From Bacteroidales bacterium (GTDB lineage: Bacteria > Bacteroidota > Bacteroidia > Bacteroidales > UBA12170), in NCBI GenBank assembly GCA_029938465.1, contig JAOZUW010000002.1, forward strand, positions 10,403-56,587: a DNA stretch of 46,185 nucleotides, read 5' to 3'. Shown one piece after another: positions 17,580 through 27,057 of the stretch. Every line of letters starts with the position of its first letter. The stretch's first letter is position 1. The position numbers and the translations under genes are program-made. The notes under the pieces are model-generated. The model ran no database searches. It was not told the origin of the DNA and worked only from the letters and a program-made list of their open reading frames with translations.

Positions 17580-19055
17580 ATGAAAAAACAAATAATTTAC
17601 CTTTTGGTAACTTTTGCAGCTCTGCAATTAACTTCTTATGGGCAAACCGGTCAACAAAGAGATGATGCTAACGGTGATTGGACCGAACAGCATGTAACAC
17701 TTTACGATACACCTGAAGCCGACATGATGGTTCGCGCTGGAGATATAGATAACTTAAGTTTTGGATGGCCAAATGACTTTGATCCTTTTTCAGGCAATTC
17801 TACTTATTCGCATGGTTTTCCTTGGACACTGGATGATACCGATGCAATGGGAACTGATAGAATTATGGTCATCAGCAGTTTTGGGTATAGTCCTTTTGGA
17901 AAAGATGGTTATACAAGCTCAACCTCTAGACCTGAAAACTTACCCAGACCTATTCTTTTAGCATACAGCCTTAATAACATGGAATTAGAGTCTGCAGTCC
18001 TTCAGTTATTTGCAGATGATTTTCAGGCTCCTAATTGGGGAGCTCAATATTTCGCTACTATCAATGGTGAAAGTGCCCCATATGTTGCAAAAGTTATCAA
18101 TCAATTAAGTCAAACAGGTCCCATTGGAAAAATAGTTAATATTTCTATTCCAGAAAATCATCTTTATCTATTGGAGCGAGATTCTTTTAATATTTTTATC
18201 GATGATACGATTACCGGAGTTGCAGAGGGCTACGCCATTGATTTTGTAAAACTTCTATTAAATCCCAAGGGCTTTAGTTATACAGCAAAAGTTTTTGGTT
18301 ATGTAGTTGATATAGACACAGGTGAGCCTATTGAAAATGCTGTAATTTCAGCCTCGGGATCGGGTGAAGTAATATCAGATGAAGAAGGATATTATATTTT
18401 TGAAAACCTGCCAGCAGGAATAACCAACCTATATGTCACCAAATTTAGCTACGATACAATAAATATACTAGTCGATCTTATCAATGGGGATTCCATTCAA
18501 AGGGACTTCCAGCTAAACGAAGTCCTTGAAGCCGATTTTGTTGCCGATAATCAAAATAGTTCTACGGCTCCTCATAGTGTACAGTTTACTGATTTAACTT
18601 CTATGAATCCAACAGATTGGACATGGAATTTTGGTGATGGCGGTACTTCGGAAGAGCAAAATCCATTACATACTTATGAAACTAATGGTAACTATACGGT
18701 AACACTAACAGCAAGCAATAGCGAAGAAACAAATACCAAAATCCGAATCAATTATATTAGTATTGGAGTAGAAGGCATAGAAGAGCATTCAACTATATCT
18801 GCTTACCAAATAGCACCAAATCCTATAAGCTCCTCGGCAAAGATTTCTTTGGATTTAAAGAATTCCGGCTCGTTGACAATCTATATACAAGATATCACCG
18901 GCAAAGCGGTAAAAACGGTATATAAGCAATATCAACAAAAAGGAAAATGTGATATAGAAATGAATGTCGATGATTTAATAAATGGAATCTATTTTATGAC
19001 TATTCAGCTCAATAATAATTCACTTACCAAGAAAATATTAATTCTGCACGAATAA
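17580..19055 (+). CDS. T9SS type A sorting-domain protein with carboxypeptidase-regulatory-like and PKD domains
   Basis: Signal MKKQIIYLLVTFAALQLTSYGQ; VFGYVVDIDTGEPIENAVISASGSGEVISDEEGYYIFENLPAG; PTDWTWNFGDGGTSEEQNPLHTYETNGNYTVTLTASN; C-term YQIAPNPISSSAKISL...IYFMTIQLNNNSLTKKILI. Confidence 0.88.
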   Translation: MKKQIIYLLVTFAALQLTSYGQTGQQRDDANGDWTEQHVTLYDTPEADMMVRAGDIDNLSFGWPNDFDPFSGNSTYSHGFPWTLDDTDAMGTDRIMVISSFGYSPFGKDGYTSSTSRPENLPRPILLAYSLNNMELESAVLQLFADDFQAPNWGAQYFATINGESAPYVAKVINQLSQTGPIGKIVNISIPENHLYLLERDSFNIFIDDTITGVAEGYAIDFVKLLLNPKGFSYTAKVFGYVVDIDTGEPIENAVISASGSGEVISDEEGYYIFENLPAGITNLYVTKFSYDTINILVDLINGDSIQRDFQLNEVLEADFVADNQNSSTAPHSVQFTDLTSMNPTDWTWNFGDGGTSEEQNPLHTYETNGNYTVTLTASNSEETNTKIRINYISIGVEGIEEHSTISAYQIAPNPISSSAKISLDLKNSGSLTIYIQDITGKAVKTVYKQYQQKGKCDIEMNVDDLINGIYFMTIQLNNNSLTKKILILHE

Positions 19056-19136
19056 TAAGTGCTCCTAATTTTTTGGCAAGAGTAATACATATTTGCAAAT
19101 GCGCTATTCGTAAATATTTTTAGCTTACAAGCATAG

Positions 19137-19169
19137 CAAAAGGCTGTTCCCCGAGAAAACAGCCTTTTG
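19137..19169 (+). terminator. Intrinsic terminator
   Basis: 12-bp stem CAAAAGGCTGTT/AACAGCCTTTTG between convergent genes. Confidence 0.75.
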
Positions 19170-19233
19170 AAAAAAATTCATTTATGGTATCTTTATTACT
19201 AACTAAATGTCAAATTGATTGATATGAATAATT

Positions 19234-20637
19234 TTATTCTTTAATAAATTTCAAAACGGTTTTACTCTCTTTAGTGATGATCTCCACCATATAAATGCCA
19301 TTACCAGTGATATCTAGGGTCAATTTTTGTGATGTAATATCTTGATAATTTCTTAATAGTTTTCCTTCCATATTCCAAATATTCACCTGAAGAACCTTAA
19401 TGTTTTTATCAAATTCCAATATAGCCAATCCATTTGTAGGGTTTGGATAAAGTTTGATGTTATTTTTCAATACACTTTCATCAATGGCATCGTTATTCCC
19501 TTCTATCTCTATCCATTTACTATATGGAAGTCCGCCGGGAACTTTTATTGTAGCCTCCTCATTTTCTATATCATACTCAAAAATACCTCCGTGATAGGTA
19601 GTCCCAGTATAAGCTGCATACAGTTTATTGTTTGAGGCTTGAAAAAAACCAGTTCGAGGATTTCTAACGGCATCATTTAAATTAACTAATTTAGTTAAGG
19701 AATGATTATTGATATTAAATGAATATATTATCCCTGCTAGATTATCATCACCACCTTCTCTGGTGAGTCCAATCAATGATCCATCTGCTAATTGCAATAA
19801 TCCTCCTATAGGATAACGACCATCTTCAGCCCAATTAAAATCAAAAACCTTCTTCAGGCTATCTTCTTCAATATTGTATTCAAAGATGACTCCATTATAG
19901 TAATCTCCACCCACAGTAGCTGTACCATAAATTTTTCCATTATTAGCTTGTATAAGGTTTCCGGTTGGACCTTTGCCATTGGCGGCCTCATTAAAGCTTT
20001 CAATAAGATTATATTCATTGTTTTCGAGATCAAATTCAAATAAAACGCCAAAACCCATAGCACCTCCAGCATTTGCACAACCGTATAGCTTTCCGTTATT
20101 GGCCTGCAATAATACCCCGTTAGGCCATCTGCCATCGCTGCTATTGAAATAATGTATAACAATGTACTGATCATTCTCGATATCGTATTCAAAGAGTGTA
20201 CCCCAGTCACTAATACCGCCTTTTTCAGCAACACCATACAGGCGACCATTACTTGCCTGAATCATAGATGTCCTAGGTTTCTTCCCTTCAGTTTCTACAA
20301 AGTCATACTTCTTTGTGAAAGTATTATTTGCTGGGTCATATTCAAAAATAACCCCACAATCATTTTCACCTCCAGCAAAGCAGTTGCCATATAATTTTTT
20401 ATTAGTTGCTTGTACTAAACCTGCAGAAGGGCTATAGCCATTTAAGCCACCATCATTGCTATAAAAATTATATACCACTTCCATATTGTTAGCATTGGCA
20501 TCGGTTTTATAGATACATCCATGAGAAACACCATCAAAACCTGCTGATGAAGTACTCCAAAGCTCTAATGTTTGAGACCAAGAACTTGTAGTAAACAAAC
20601 CAACAATAAAGACTACGAATAATAGTTTTGCTTTCAT
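19234..20637 (-). CDS. T9SS type A sorting-domain protein with TIGR03803-like repeats
   Basis: Repeats of ~50 aa (LIQANNGKIYGTATVGGDYYNGVIFEYNIEEDSLKKVFDFN and similar); C-term IKLYPNPTNGLAILEFD...NGIYMVEIITKESKTVLKFIKE. Confidence 0.85.
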   Translation of the reverse strand: MKAKLLFVVFIVGLFTTSSWSQTLELWSTSSAGFDGVSHGCIYKTDANANNMEVVYNFYSNDGGLNGYSPSAGLVQATNKKLYGNCFAGGENDCGVIFEYDPANNTFTKKYDFVETEGKKPRTSMIQASNGRLYGVAEKGGISDWGTLFEYDIENDQYIVIHYFNSSDGRWPNGVLLQANNGKLYGCANAGGAMGFGVLFEFDLENNEYNLIESFNEAANGKGPTGNLIQANNGKIYGTATVGGDYYNGVIFEYNIEEDSLKKVFDFNWAEDGRYPIGGLLQLADGSLIGLTREGGDDNLAGIIYSFNINNHSLTKLVNLNDAVRNPRTGFFQASNNKLYAAYTGTTYHGGIFEYDIENEEATIKVPGGLPYSKWIEIEGNNDAIDESVLKNNIKLYPNPTNGLAILEFDKNIKVLQVNIWNMEGKLLRNYQDITSQKLTLDITGNGIYMVEIITKESKTVLKFIKE

Positions 20638-20848
20638 TTTATTAGTTTTTTTAAATTAGAACAATATGTTATTTAGCTTGGCTTATGGTTTTATGTGGCA
20701 AGAAATAGTATTCAATAACAATTCAAATTAATTCCTTTTTATTTAAAGAATTGTAAAGTTAAACTATTTATTTGCCTATGGCAAATAAATTGCAGTATAT
20801 TTATAAACTAAGTCGCAAAACCAAATGTTTTGTATAATGAGGATGTAT

Positions 20849-21012
20849 TAAGACCGTTGCAAGAGCAAATATTTTGTTCAAATATGAGGCATGAAAATTT
20901 TTAAACCCGCAGCATACTATTGTATTCGAGGACTTTAAAAATTTGACAACGAAGTAGTTGGGCAAAAGATTGCTCATTTGTCTAAATATCTCGCCTTTTT
21001 GCAACGGTCTTA
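20849..21012. mobile_element. MITE-like element, 164 bp with perfect 14-bp terminal inverted repeats
   Basis: TAAGACCGTTGCAA at 20849 and its reverse complement TTGCAACGGTCTTA ending at 21012; flanking TAT on both sides (20846-20848, 21013-21015) as possible target-site duplication. Confidence 0.6.
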
Positions 21013-21065
21013 TATTGTCATAATATAACCAGATTGATAAAGGAGGATTAGACTTGATAGAAAGT

Positions 21066-21102
21066 AACAACCCTCCAGAGAAAAAATCTCAGGAGGGTTG
21101 TT
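21066..21102. terminator. Intrinsic terminator downstream of iorB
   Basis: 11-bp stem AACAACCCTCC/GGAGGGTTGTT with T-rich + strand tail. Confidence 0.7.
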
Positions 21103-21123
21103 TTATATTTATATTGATTTCAG

Positions 21124-21711
21124 CTACTGCTTTAAAGTCTCATCTGCAACAGCACGCCCAGCTCTTAGAGCTTCAATATTAGCATTAATAATACGCTCAC
21201 CTTTTTTCATAAATATTTGTTTTAGAGCTTCCTCAAAAGCTGCAAATGGAATATCGATAAAAGGAGTGGCTGCACCCAAAGCTACAATGTTTGAAGATCG
21301 TGGTGAACCTATTTCTTTAGCTATTTTGTCAGCATCAAGAATAATTACATTTTTACGTGTTTTTATTTTCTCAATAACTTTTTCCAAATCCGGATAATTG
21401 GTAATATTAATAAATGGTGTGGAGTTAGTAATGATCCAACTATCTTTATGTAAAAATTCAATATACCTTAAAGATTCCATAGGCTCTACCGATAAAATAA
21501 TATCGCAAGCTCCCTTAGGGATAAGGTCAGAAGCAATAGGTTTTGATGAAATTCGCAAATGCGATTGTACAGCACCACCTCTTTGACTCATACCATGAAC
21601 TTCAGCTTGTTTTAAATGCAAATCATTTGAAAGTGCAGCTGTTCCAATAGTTGCGGCAATAGAAAGAATTCCTTGGCCACCTACTCCTGCTAAAATTATA
21701 TCTGTTTTCAT
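21124..21711 (-). CDS. iorB: Indolepyruvate ferredoxin oxidoreductase, beta subunit
   Basis: MKTDIILAGVGGQGILSIAATIGTAAL...KQAEVHGMSQRGGAVQSHLRIS: 2-oxoacid oxidoreductase gamma-domain signature. Confidence 0.92.
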   Translation of the reverse strand: MKTDIILAGVGGQGILSIAATIGTAALSNDLHLKQAEVHGMSQRGGAVQSHLRISSKPIASDLIPKGACDIILSVEPMESLRYIEFLHKDSWIITNSTPFINITNYPDLEKVIEKIKTRKNVIILDADKIAKEIGSPRSSNIVALGAATPFIDIPFAAFEEALKQIFMKKGERIINANIEALRAGRAVADETLKQ

Positions 21712-21717
21712 CTGTTT

Positions 21718-23346
21718 TTATCTCAAGTTTAGTTCTTTAATTTTTTCGTTTAAGGAAATATTTCGTGTGGTTTGAACACACTGACGACGAGGGATAACAA
21801 CCGAAACACCATCGTAAGCCAATTCCTTTCTAATAATATCAACCATCATGTCATGGTTTTTCTTTAAAGGAGTAAATACTATAATATGGTCGGGATCAAC
21901 ACCTATTCCTTCACAAATATTTTCTATTTTACCTAGAGCTGCAGAGTCTTGTCCTCCAGTCATTCCGGTTGTAAAATTATCGGATATTAAAATAGTAATG
22001 GGAGAATTTTCATTCACAGCATCAATTAAACCGGTCATACCTGAATGGGTAAATGTAGAATCACCAATAACCGAAACGGCAGGAATTAAACCTGCATCAG
22101 CGGCACCTTTGGCCATGGTTATTGATGCTCCCATGTCTACACAAGTATTAATGGCATTATAAGGAGGTAAAGCTCCTAAAGTATAACAGCCAATATCGCT
22201 AAACACACGACCTATTCCATAATCGCTTAATGCTTCATTTAGGGCGTCATAGGCGTCAATATGACCACAGCCTACACACATGGCAGGAGGCCGGTTGGCT
22301 ACTACATCAGCAATAGATTTATCTACTTCTAAAATCTCTTCTTCGCTAGCTAGCTTTAAAGCTTTTGCAATAAGATTAGGATTTAATTCACCGTCGCGAG
22401 GTAAAGAACCATCTAAACGACCACGAACTTTCTCTTTGGCTAAATAACCTTTTAATAACTCTTCAATAATTGGATAACCATCTTCAAGAATGAGAACTTC
22501 ATCACATTCTTCCATTATTTTCTCCACTTTTGTGCGTGGTAAAGGATACTGACCAATTTTAAGTAATGGGAAGTTTAAATCATCATCCTGATAATTCTCC
22601 ATTAAATAATTATAAGCCAATCCACAAGCAATAATTCCTAATTTCTTGTCTGTTCCATCATAGTAATGATTAAAAGAAGAGTTTTCTGAATCTTCAACAA
22701 AACCGGAGAAACTGTTTAGTAAATCTTTGTATTGCGCTCGCGCAATTGAAGGTAACAAAACAAATTGTTTTGGGTTAGAAGGAAGAACAACTTCATTTTG
22801 ATCTAAAAGCTCTTTTCTTTCAACACCCGCTCTGGAGTGAGCCAATCGAGTAGTAATTCGGACCATTACAGGTATTCTGAATTTTTCAGACAATTGAAAA
22901 CCATAATAAGCCATATCGTAGGCTTCTTGTTGGCTTGATGGTTCTAAAATAGGAATTTGTGCAAATTTACCGTAAAATCTACTATCCTGTTCGTTTTGCG
23001 AAGAGTGCATAGACGGATCATCTGCAACAGTAACTAAAAGGCCACCGTTTGAACCTGTAATGGCAGAGTTGATAAAGGCATCAGCTGCTACATTTAACCC
23101 AACGTGTTTCATACATACCATAGCACGTTTCCCAGCATATGACATACCTAAACCTGATTCCATGGCTGTTTTTTCGTTGGATGACCATTGGCTGTGGATA
23201 TTACGCTCTTTAGCCAACTCGTCATGTTGAACATATTCTGTTATTTCCGTTGAAGGAGTGCCTGGATAGGCATAAACACCTGACATACCGCCGTCAATTG
23301 CTCCTTGCGCAATGGCTTCAGCACCTAACAATAATAACTTTTGCAT
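21718..23346 (-). CDS. iorA: Indolepyruvate ferredoxin oxidoreductase, alpha subunit
   Basis: MQKLLLLGAEAIAQGAIDGGMSGVYAYPGTPSTEITEYV, WSSNEKTAMESGLGMSYAGKRAMVCMKHVGLNVAADAF, ADVVANRPPAMCVGCGH, TPP motif GDSTFTHSGMTGLIDAVNENSPITILISDN. Confidence 0.92.
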   Translation of the reverse strand: MQKLLLLGAEAIAQGAIDGGMSGVYAYPGTPSTEITEYVQHDELAKERNIHSQWSSNEKTAMESGLGMSYAGKRAMVCMKHVGLNVAADAFINSAITGSNGGLLVTVADDPSMHSSQNEQDSRFYGKFAQIPILEPSSQQEAYDMAYYGFQLSEKFRIPVMVRITTRLAHSRAGVERKELLDQNEVVLPSNPKQFVLLPSIARAQYKDLLNSFSGFVEDSENSSFNHYYDGTDKKLGIIACGLAYNYLMENYQDDDLNFPLLKIGQYPLPRTKVEKIMEECDEVLILEDGYPIIEELLKGYLAKEKVRGRLDGSLPRDGELNPNLIAKALKLASEEEILEVDKSIADVVANRPPAMCVGCGHIDAYDALNEALSDYGIGRVFSDIGCYTLGALPPYNAINTCVDMGASITMAKGAADAGLIPAVSVIGDSTFTHSGMTGLIDAVNENSPITILISDNFTTGMTGGQDSAALGKIENICEGIGVDPDHIIVFTPLKKNHDMMVDIIRKELAYDGVSVVIPRRQCVQTTRNISLNEKIKELNLR

Positions 23347-23552
23347 GTATTTTTTTGTTTTTCTTGACCCCAAAACTATTTTGAGGTTTCTTGTGGGCGT
23401 GTTTTATTATATTGGAGTAGTAAATGGTTCCAAGCTCCCCAGCCCTAGGGATTTTTCAATTTTGCTACAAAGGTAATGAAAATACTTTTGAGTTTTTATA
23501 GTAGATTTACTGAAAATGAAATTTGGAATTATTATAAGTTAGAAGATAAATA

Positions 23553-25238
23553 CTACTTTTTCCAGCTATCACGTAAACTTACAGTACGGTTAAAAATCAT
23601 CTTTTCGTCTGTACTATCTTTATCAATATTGAAATATCCGGTTCGTTCAAACTGAAAATGAGTTAAATATGCTTTTCCTTGAACTGAGGGTTCTATATAG
23701 GTTTTTTCAATAATTTGAAGGCTATCAGTGTTTAAAAAGTCTTTAAAGTCCTTTTCTTTATCACCATCAGGAGCTTCGGTAGAAAACAGACGATCGTATA
23801 ATCGCACTTCAGCTTCTATATTATTATTGGCATCCACCCAGTGCATAGCTCCTTTTACCTTTCTTCCATCTGGCGACTTGCCACCTTTTGAAAGTGGATC
23901 ATAGGTGCAACGCAGCTCTACTACTTTTCCGTTTTCATCTTTAATAGCCTCATTGCATGTTACAAAATAAGCATACTTTAAGCGTACTTCTTTTCCTACC
24001 GACATACGAAAGAATTTCTTTGGAGCATCTTCCATATAGTCTGATTGTTCAATATATAAATTGCGGCTAAAAGGTAACATACGGCTACCTGCACTTTCAT
24101 CTTCTGGGTTGTTAATAGCCGAAACTTCTTCACTTTCTCCTTCAGGGTAATTAGTAATCACCACTTTTAATGGATCAAGAACAGCCATTACTCTATTGGC
24201 TTTTTGATTAAGGTCTTCTCTAACCAAATTTTCTAACAAAGCTACATCTATTATATTATTTCGTTTGGCAATTCCAATTCTATCAGAGAAATTCCGGATA
24301 CTGGTAGGAGTATAACCTCTACGACGCATGCCCGAAATAGTAGGCATTCTTGGGTCATCCCATCCATTAACTAATTTTTCTTCTACCAATTGTAGCAATT
24401 TACGTTTGCTCATCACAGTGTAAGTGAGATTTAGGCGTGCAAATTCTATTTGTTGAGGATGAAAAACCTCTAATTGATTAAGAAACCAATCGTATAAGGG
24501 ACGATGGTTTTCGAATTCTAAAGTACAAAGAGAATGGGTGATTTTCTCAAAACTATCTTCTAGCCCGTGAGCCCAATCATACATTGGATAAATACACCAT
24601 TTATTTCCAGTTCTATGATGTTCAGCATGACGAATGCGATAAAGAGCAGGGTCACGCATATGCATGTTTGGAGAAGTCAAGTCAATTTTTGCTCTCAGTG
24701 TTTTGGCACCATCAGGAAAATCACCATTCTTCATTTTCGCTAATAAATCCAGGTTTTCTTCAATACTTCTGTTTCTATAAGGGCTGGCTTGAGCAGGTTT
24801 TTGTGGTGTGCCACGCATTTGGCTAACTTCTTGGGCACTTAAATCGCAAACAAAAGCTTTTTCTTGCCTAACAAGATCTTGAGCTAGTTCGTACATCTTA
24901 TCAAAATAATCGCTGGCAAAATACAAACGATCTTCCCAATCGAAACCCAACCATTTTACATCTTCTTTTATAGAATCTACATATTCTACATCTTCCTTGG
25001 TAGGATTGGTATCATCAAAACGAAGATTGCATTTTCCATTATATTTTTTGGCTATACCAAAATTTAAACAGATGGATTTAGCATGCCCAATATGCAGATA
25101 GCCATTAGGTTCAGGAGGGAAACGAGTATGTACTCTAGATTCGTTTTTTCCATCTTTAAGATCTTGTTCTATTATTTGTTCAATAAAATTGAGCGGTGCT
25201 TTGCTCTCAGTGGCTTTTATATCGGGTTTATTCATCAT
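23553..25238 (-). CDS. glnS: Glutaminyl-tRNA synthetase
   Basis: [59 protein letters not shown]: class I aaRS GlnRS. Confidence 0.95.
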   Translation of the reverse strand: MMNKPDIKATESKAPLNFIEQIIEQDLKDGKNESRVHTRFPPEPNGYLHIGHAKSICLNFGIAKKYNGKCNLRFDDTNPTKEDVEYVDSIKEDVKWLGFDWEDRLYFASDYFDKMYELAQDLVRQEKAFVCDLSAQEVSQMRGTPQKPAQASPYRNRSIEENLDLLAKMKNGDFPDGAKTLRAKIDLTSPNMHMRDPALYRIRHAEHHRTGNKWCIYPMYDWAHGLEDSFEKITHSLCTLEFENHRPLYDWFLNQLEVFHPQQIEFARLNLTYTVMSKRKLLQLVEEKLVNGWDDPRMPTISGMRRRGYTPTSIRNFSDRIGIAKRNNIIDVALLENLVREDLNQKANRVMAVLDPLKVVITNYPEGESEEVSAINNPEDESAGSRMLPFSRNLYIEQSDYMEDAPKKFFRMSVGKEVRLKYAYFVTCNEAIKDENGKVVELRCTYDPLSKGGKSPDGRKVKGAMHWVDANNNIEAEVRLYDRLFSTEAPDGDKEKDFKDFLNTDSLQIIEKTYIEPSVQGKAYLTHFQFERTGYFNIDKDSTDEKMIFNRTVSLRDSWKK

Positions 25239-25307
25239 TCAATACTTAAGTTTTGCGCAAAAATAGGTAGAATTATTAAATAGTCACCGCAAAACAAATT
25301 TAAATAA

Positions 25308-26996
25308 TTAAGCTTTTAGTTTTTTATATTTAATCCGTTTTGGACCTTCATCACCCAATCGCTTTTTACGGTTTTCTTCGTATTCAGAATAACTACCTTC
25401 GAACCAATACACTTGTGAATTGCCTTCGAAAGCAAGAATATGAGTAGCTACACGATCTAGGAACCAACGGTCGTGAGAGATAATAACAGCACAGCCTGCA
25501 AAATTCTCCAAGCCTTCTTCTAAAGCACGAAGTGTATTCACATCAATATCGTTGGTGGGCTCATCGAGCAAAAGAACGTTGGCTTCTTGTTTGAGGGTGA
25601 GTGCCAAATGCATTCTGTTTCTTTCTCCACCGGAAAGAACGGCAGCTTTTTTCTGCTGATCCACACCACTAAAGTTAAAGCGAGAAACATAGGCGCGTGA
25701 GTTCATAGTTCTAGAACCTAATTGTAAGTTTTCATTTCCTTCAGAAATAACTTCCCAAACGGTTTTTTCCGGGTCGATATCGGCATGTGCCTGATCTACA
25801 TAACCTACTTTCACAGTAGAGCCCACAATAAATTCTCCTTTGTCGGCTTTTTCCATTTCCATAATTAAACGGAATAGAGTGGTTTTCCCTGCACCATTTG
25901 GGCCGATAATTCCAACGATACCATTGGGAGGAAGAACAAAATTCAAATTTTCATATAAGAGCTTTTCGTCAAAAGCTTTGGCAACGCCATTAGCTTCTAT
26001 AACCTGGCTCCCTAATCGTGGTCCATTAGGAATAAATATTTCTAGTTTTTCGTCTAATGTTTTTACATCTTCTCCAAGGAGTTTGTCGTAAGCGGCCAAA
26101 CGAGCTTTAGATTTAGCATGACGAGCTTTAGGTGCCATTCGTACCCATTCCAGCTCACGCTCCAATGTTTTACGTCTTTTGCTGGCGGTTTTTTCTTCCA
26201 TCGACATGCGTTTGGTTTTTTGGTCGAGCCAAGAGCTGTAATTACCTTTCCATGGGATACCTTCACCACGGTCGAGTTCCAAAATCCATCCTGCTGCATT
26301 ATCTAAAAAATATCTATCGTGAGTTACAGCTATTACCGTTCCTTGATATTTTTGCAAATATATTTCCAACCATTGAATACTTTCTGCATCTAAATGGTTA
26401 GTAGGCTCATCGAGTAATAATACATCGGGTTCGCTAAGCAATAAACGGCAAAGGGCAACTCTTCTTCTTTCACCACCGCTTAAATGCTTTACAGCTGTAT
26501 CTCCAGCAGGGCAGCGTAGCGCATCCATAGCTCTTTCCAGTTTACTATCTAGTTCCCAAGCATCAAGATGATCAAGTTTCTCGGTAAGTTCTCCTTGCTT
26601 TTCGATCAATTTAGTCATTTCATCATCTGACATGGGCTCGGCAAATTTATTATTCACCTCTTCATATTCTTTTAAAAGATTTACAACTTCTGAAACGCCT
26701 TCTTCTACTATTTCTTTTACTGTTTTAGTATCGTCGAGATAAGGCTCTTGATCTAATTTTCCTACACTATATCCAGGAGAAAAAACTACATAACCATCAT
26801 ATGCAGTATCTTGTCCTGCTATAATGTTAAGTAAAGATGATTTCCCAGAGCCATTAAGGCCTATAACCCCAATTTTTGCACCATAATAAAAGGATAAGTA
26901 GATATTTTTTAACACTTGCTTACTGGGAGGGAATTTTTTGGAAACTCCTTCCATGGAGAATATAATTTTTTTGTCTTCAACCGGATCTTTTGCCAT
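25308..26996 (-). CDS. ettA: Energy-dependent translational throttle protein EttA (ABC-F)
   Basis: Two ABC cassettes (IGLNGSGKSSLLNIIAG, LSGGERRRVALCRLLLSEPDVLLLDEPTNHLD; IGPNGAGKTTLFRLI, LSGGERNRMHLALTLKQEANVLLLDEPTNDID). Confidence 0.95.
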   Translation of the reverse strand: MAKDPVEDKKIIFSMEGVSKKFPPSKQVLKNIYLSFYYGAKIGVIGLNGSGKSSLLNIIAGQDTAYDGYVVFSPGYSVGKLDQEPYLDDTKTVKEIVEEGVSEVVNLLKEYEEVNNKFAEPMSDDEMTKLIEKQGELTEKLDHLDAWELDSKLERAMDALRCPAGDTAVKHLSGGERRRVALCRLLLSEPDVLLLDEPTNHLDAESIQWLEIYLQKYQGTVIAVTHDRYFLDNAAGWILELDRGEGIPWKGNYSSWLDQKTKRMSMEEKTASKRRKTLERELEWVRMAPKARHAKSKARLAAYDKLLGEDVKTLDEKLEIFIPNGPRLGSQVIEANGVAKAFDEKLLYENLNFVLPPNGIVGIIGPNGAGKTTLFRLIMEMEKADKGEFIVGSTVKVGYVDQAHADIDPEKTVWEVISEGNENLQLGSRTMNSRAYVSRFNFSGVDQQKKAAVLSGGERNRMHLALTLKQEANVLLLDEPTNDIDVNTLRALEEGLENFAGCAVIISHDRWFLDRVATHILAFEGNSQVYWFEGSYSEYEENRKKRLGDEGPKRIKYKKLKA

Positions 26997-27057
26997 CGTA
27001 TTTCTTTTTCTGCAAAAGTATGGAAAAGTTTTGGGTCAAACTCAGGTTGATAGGTTT

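Noticed and set aside
20801-21070. 89-aa minus-strand ORF MLLSIKSNPPLSIWLYYDN...
   Set aside because: Spans the TIR element and has no recognisable domain; better explained as repeat sequence.
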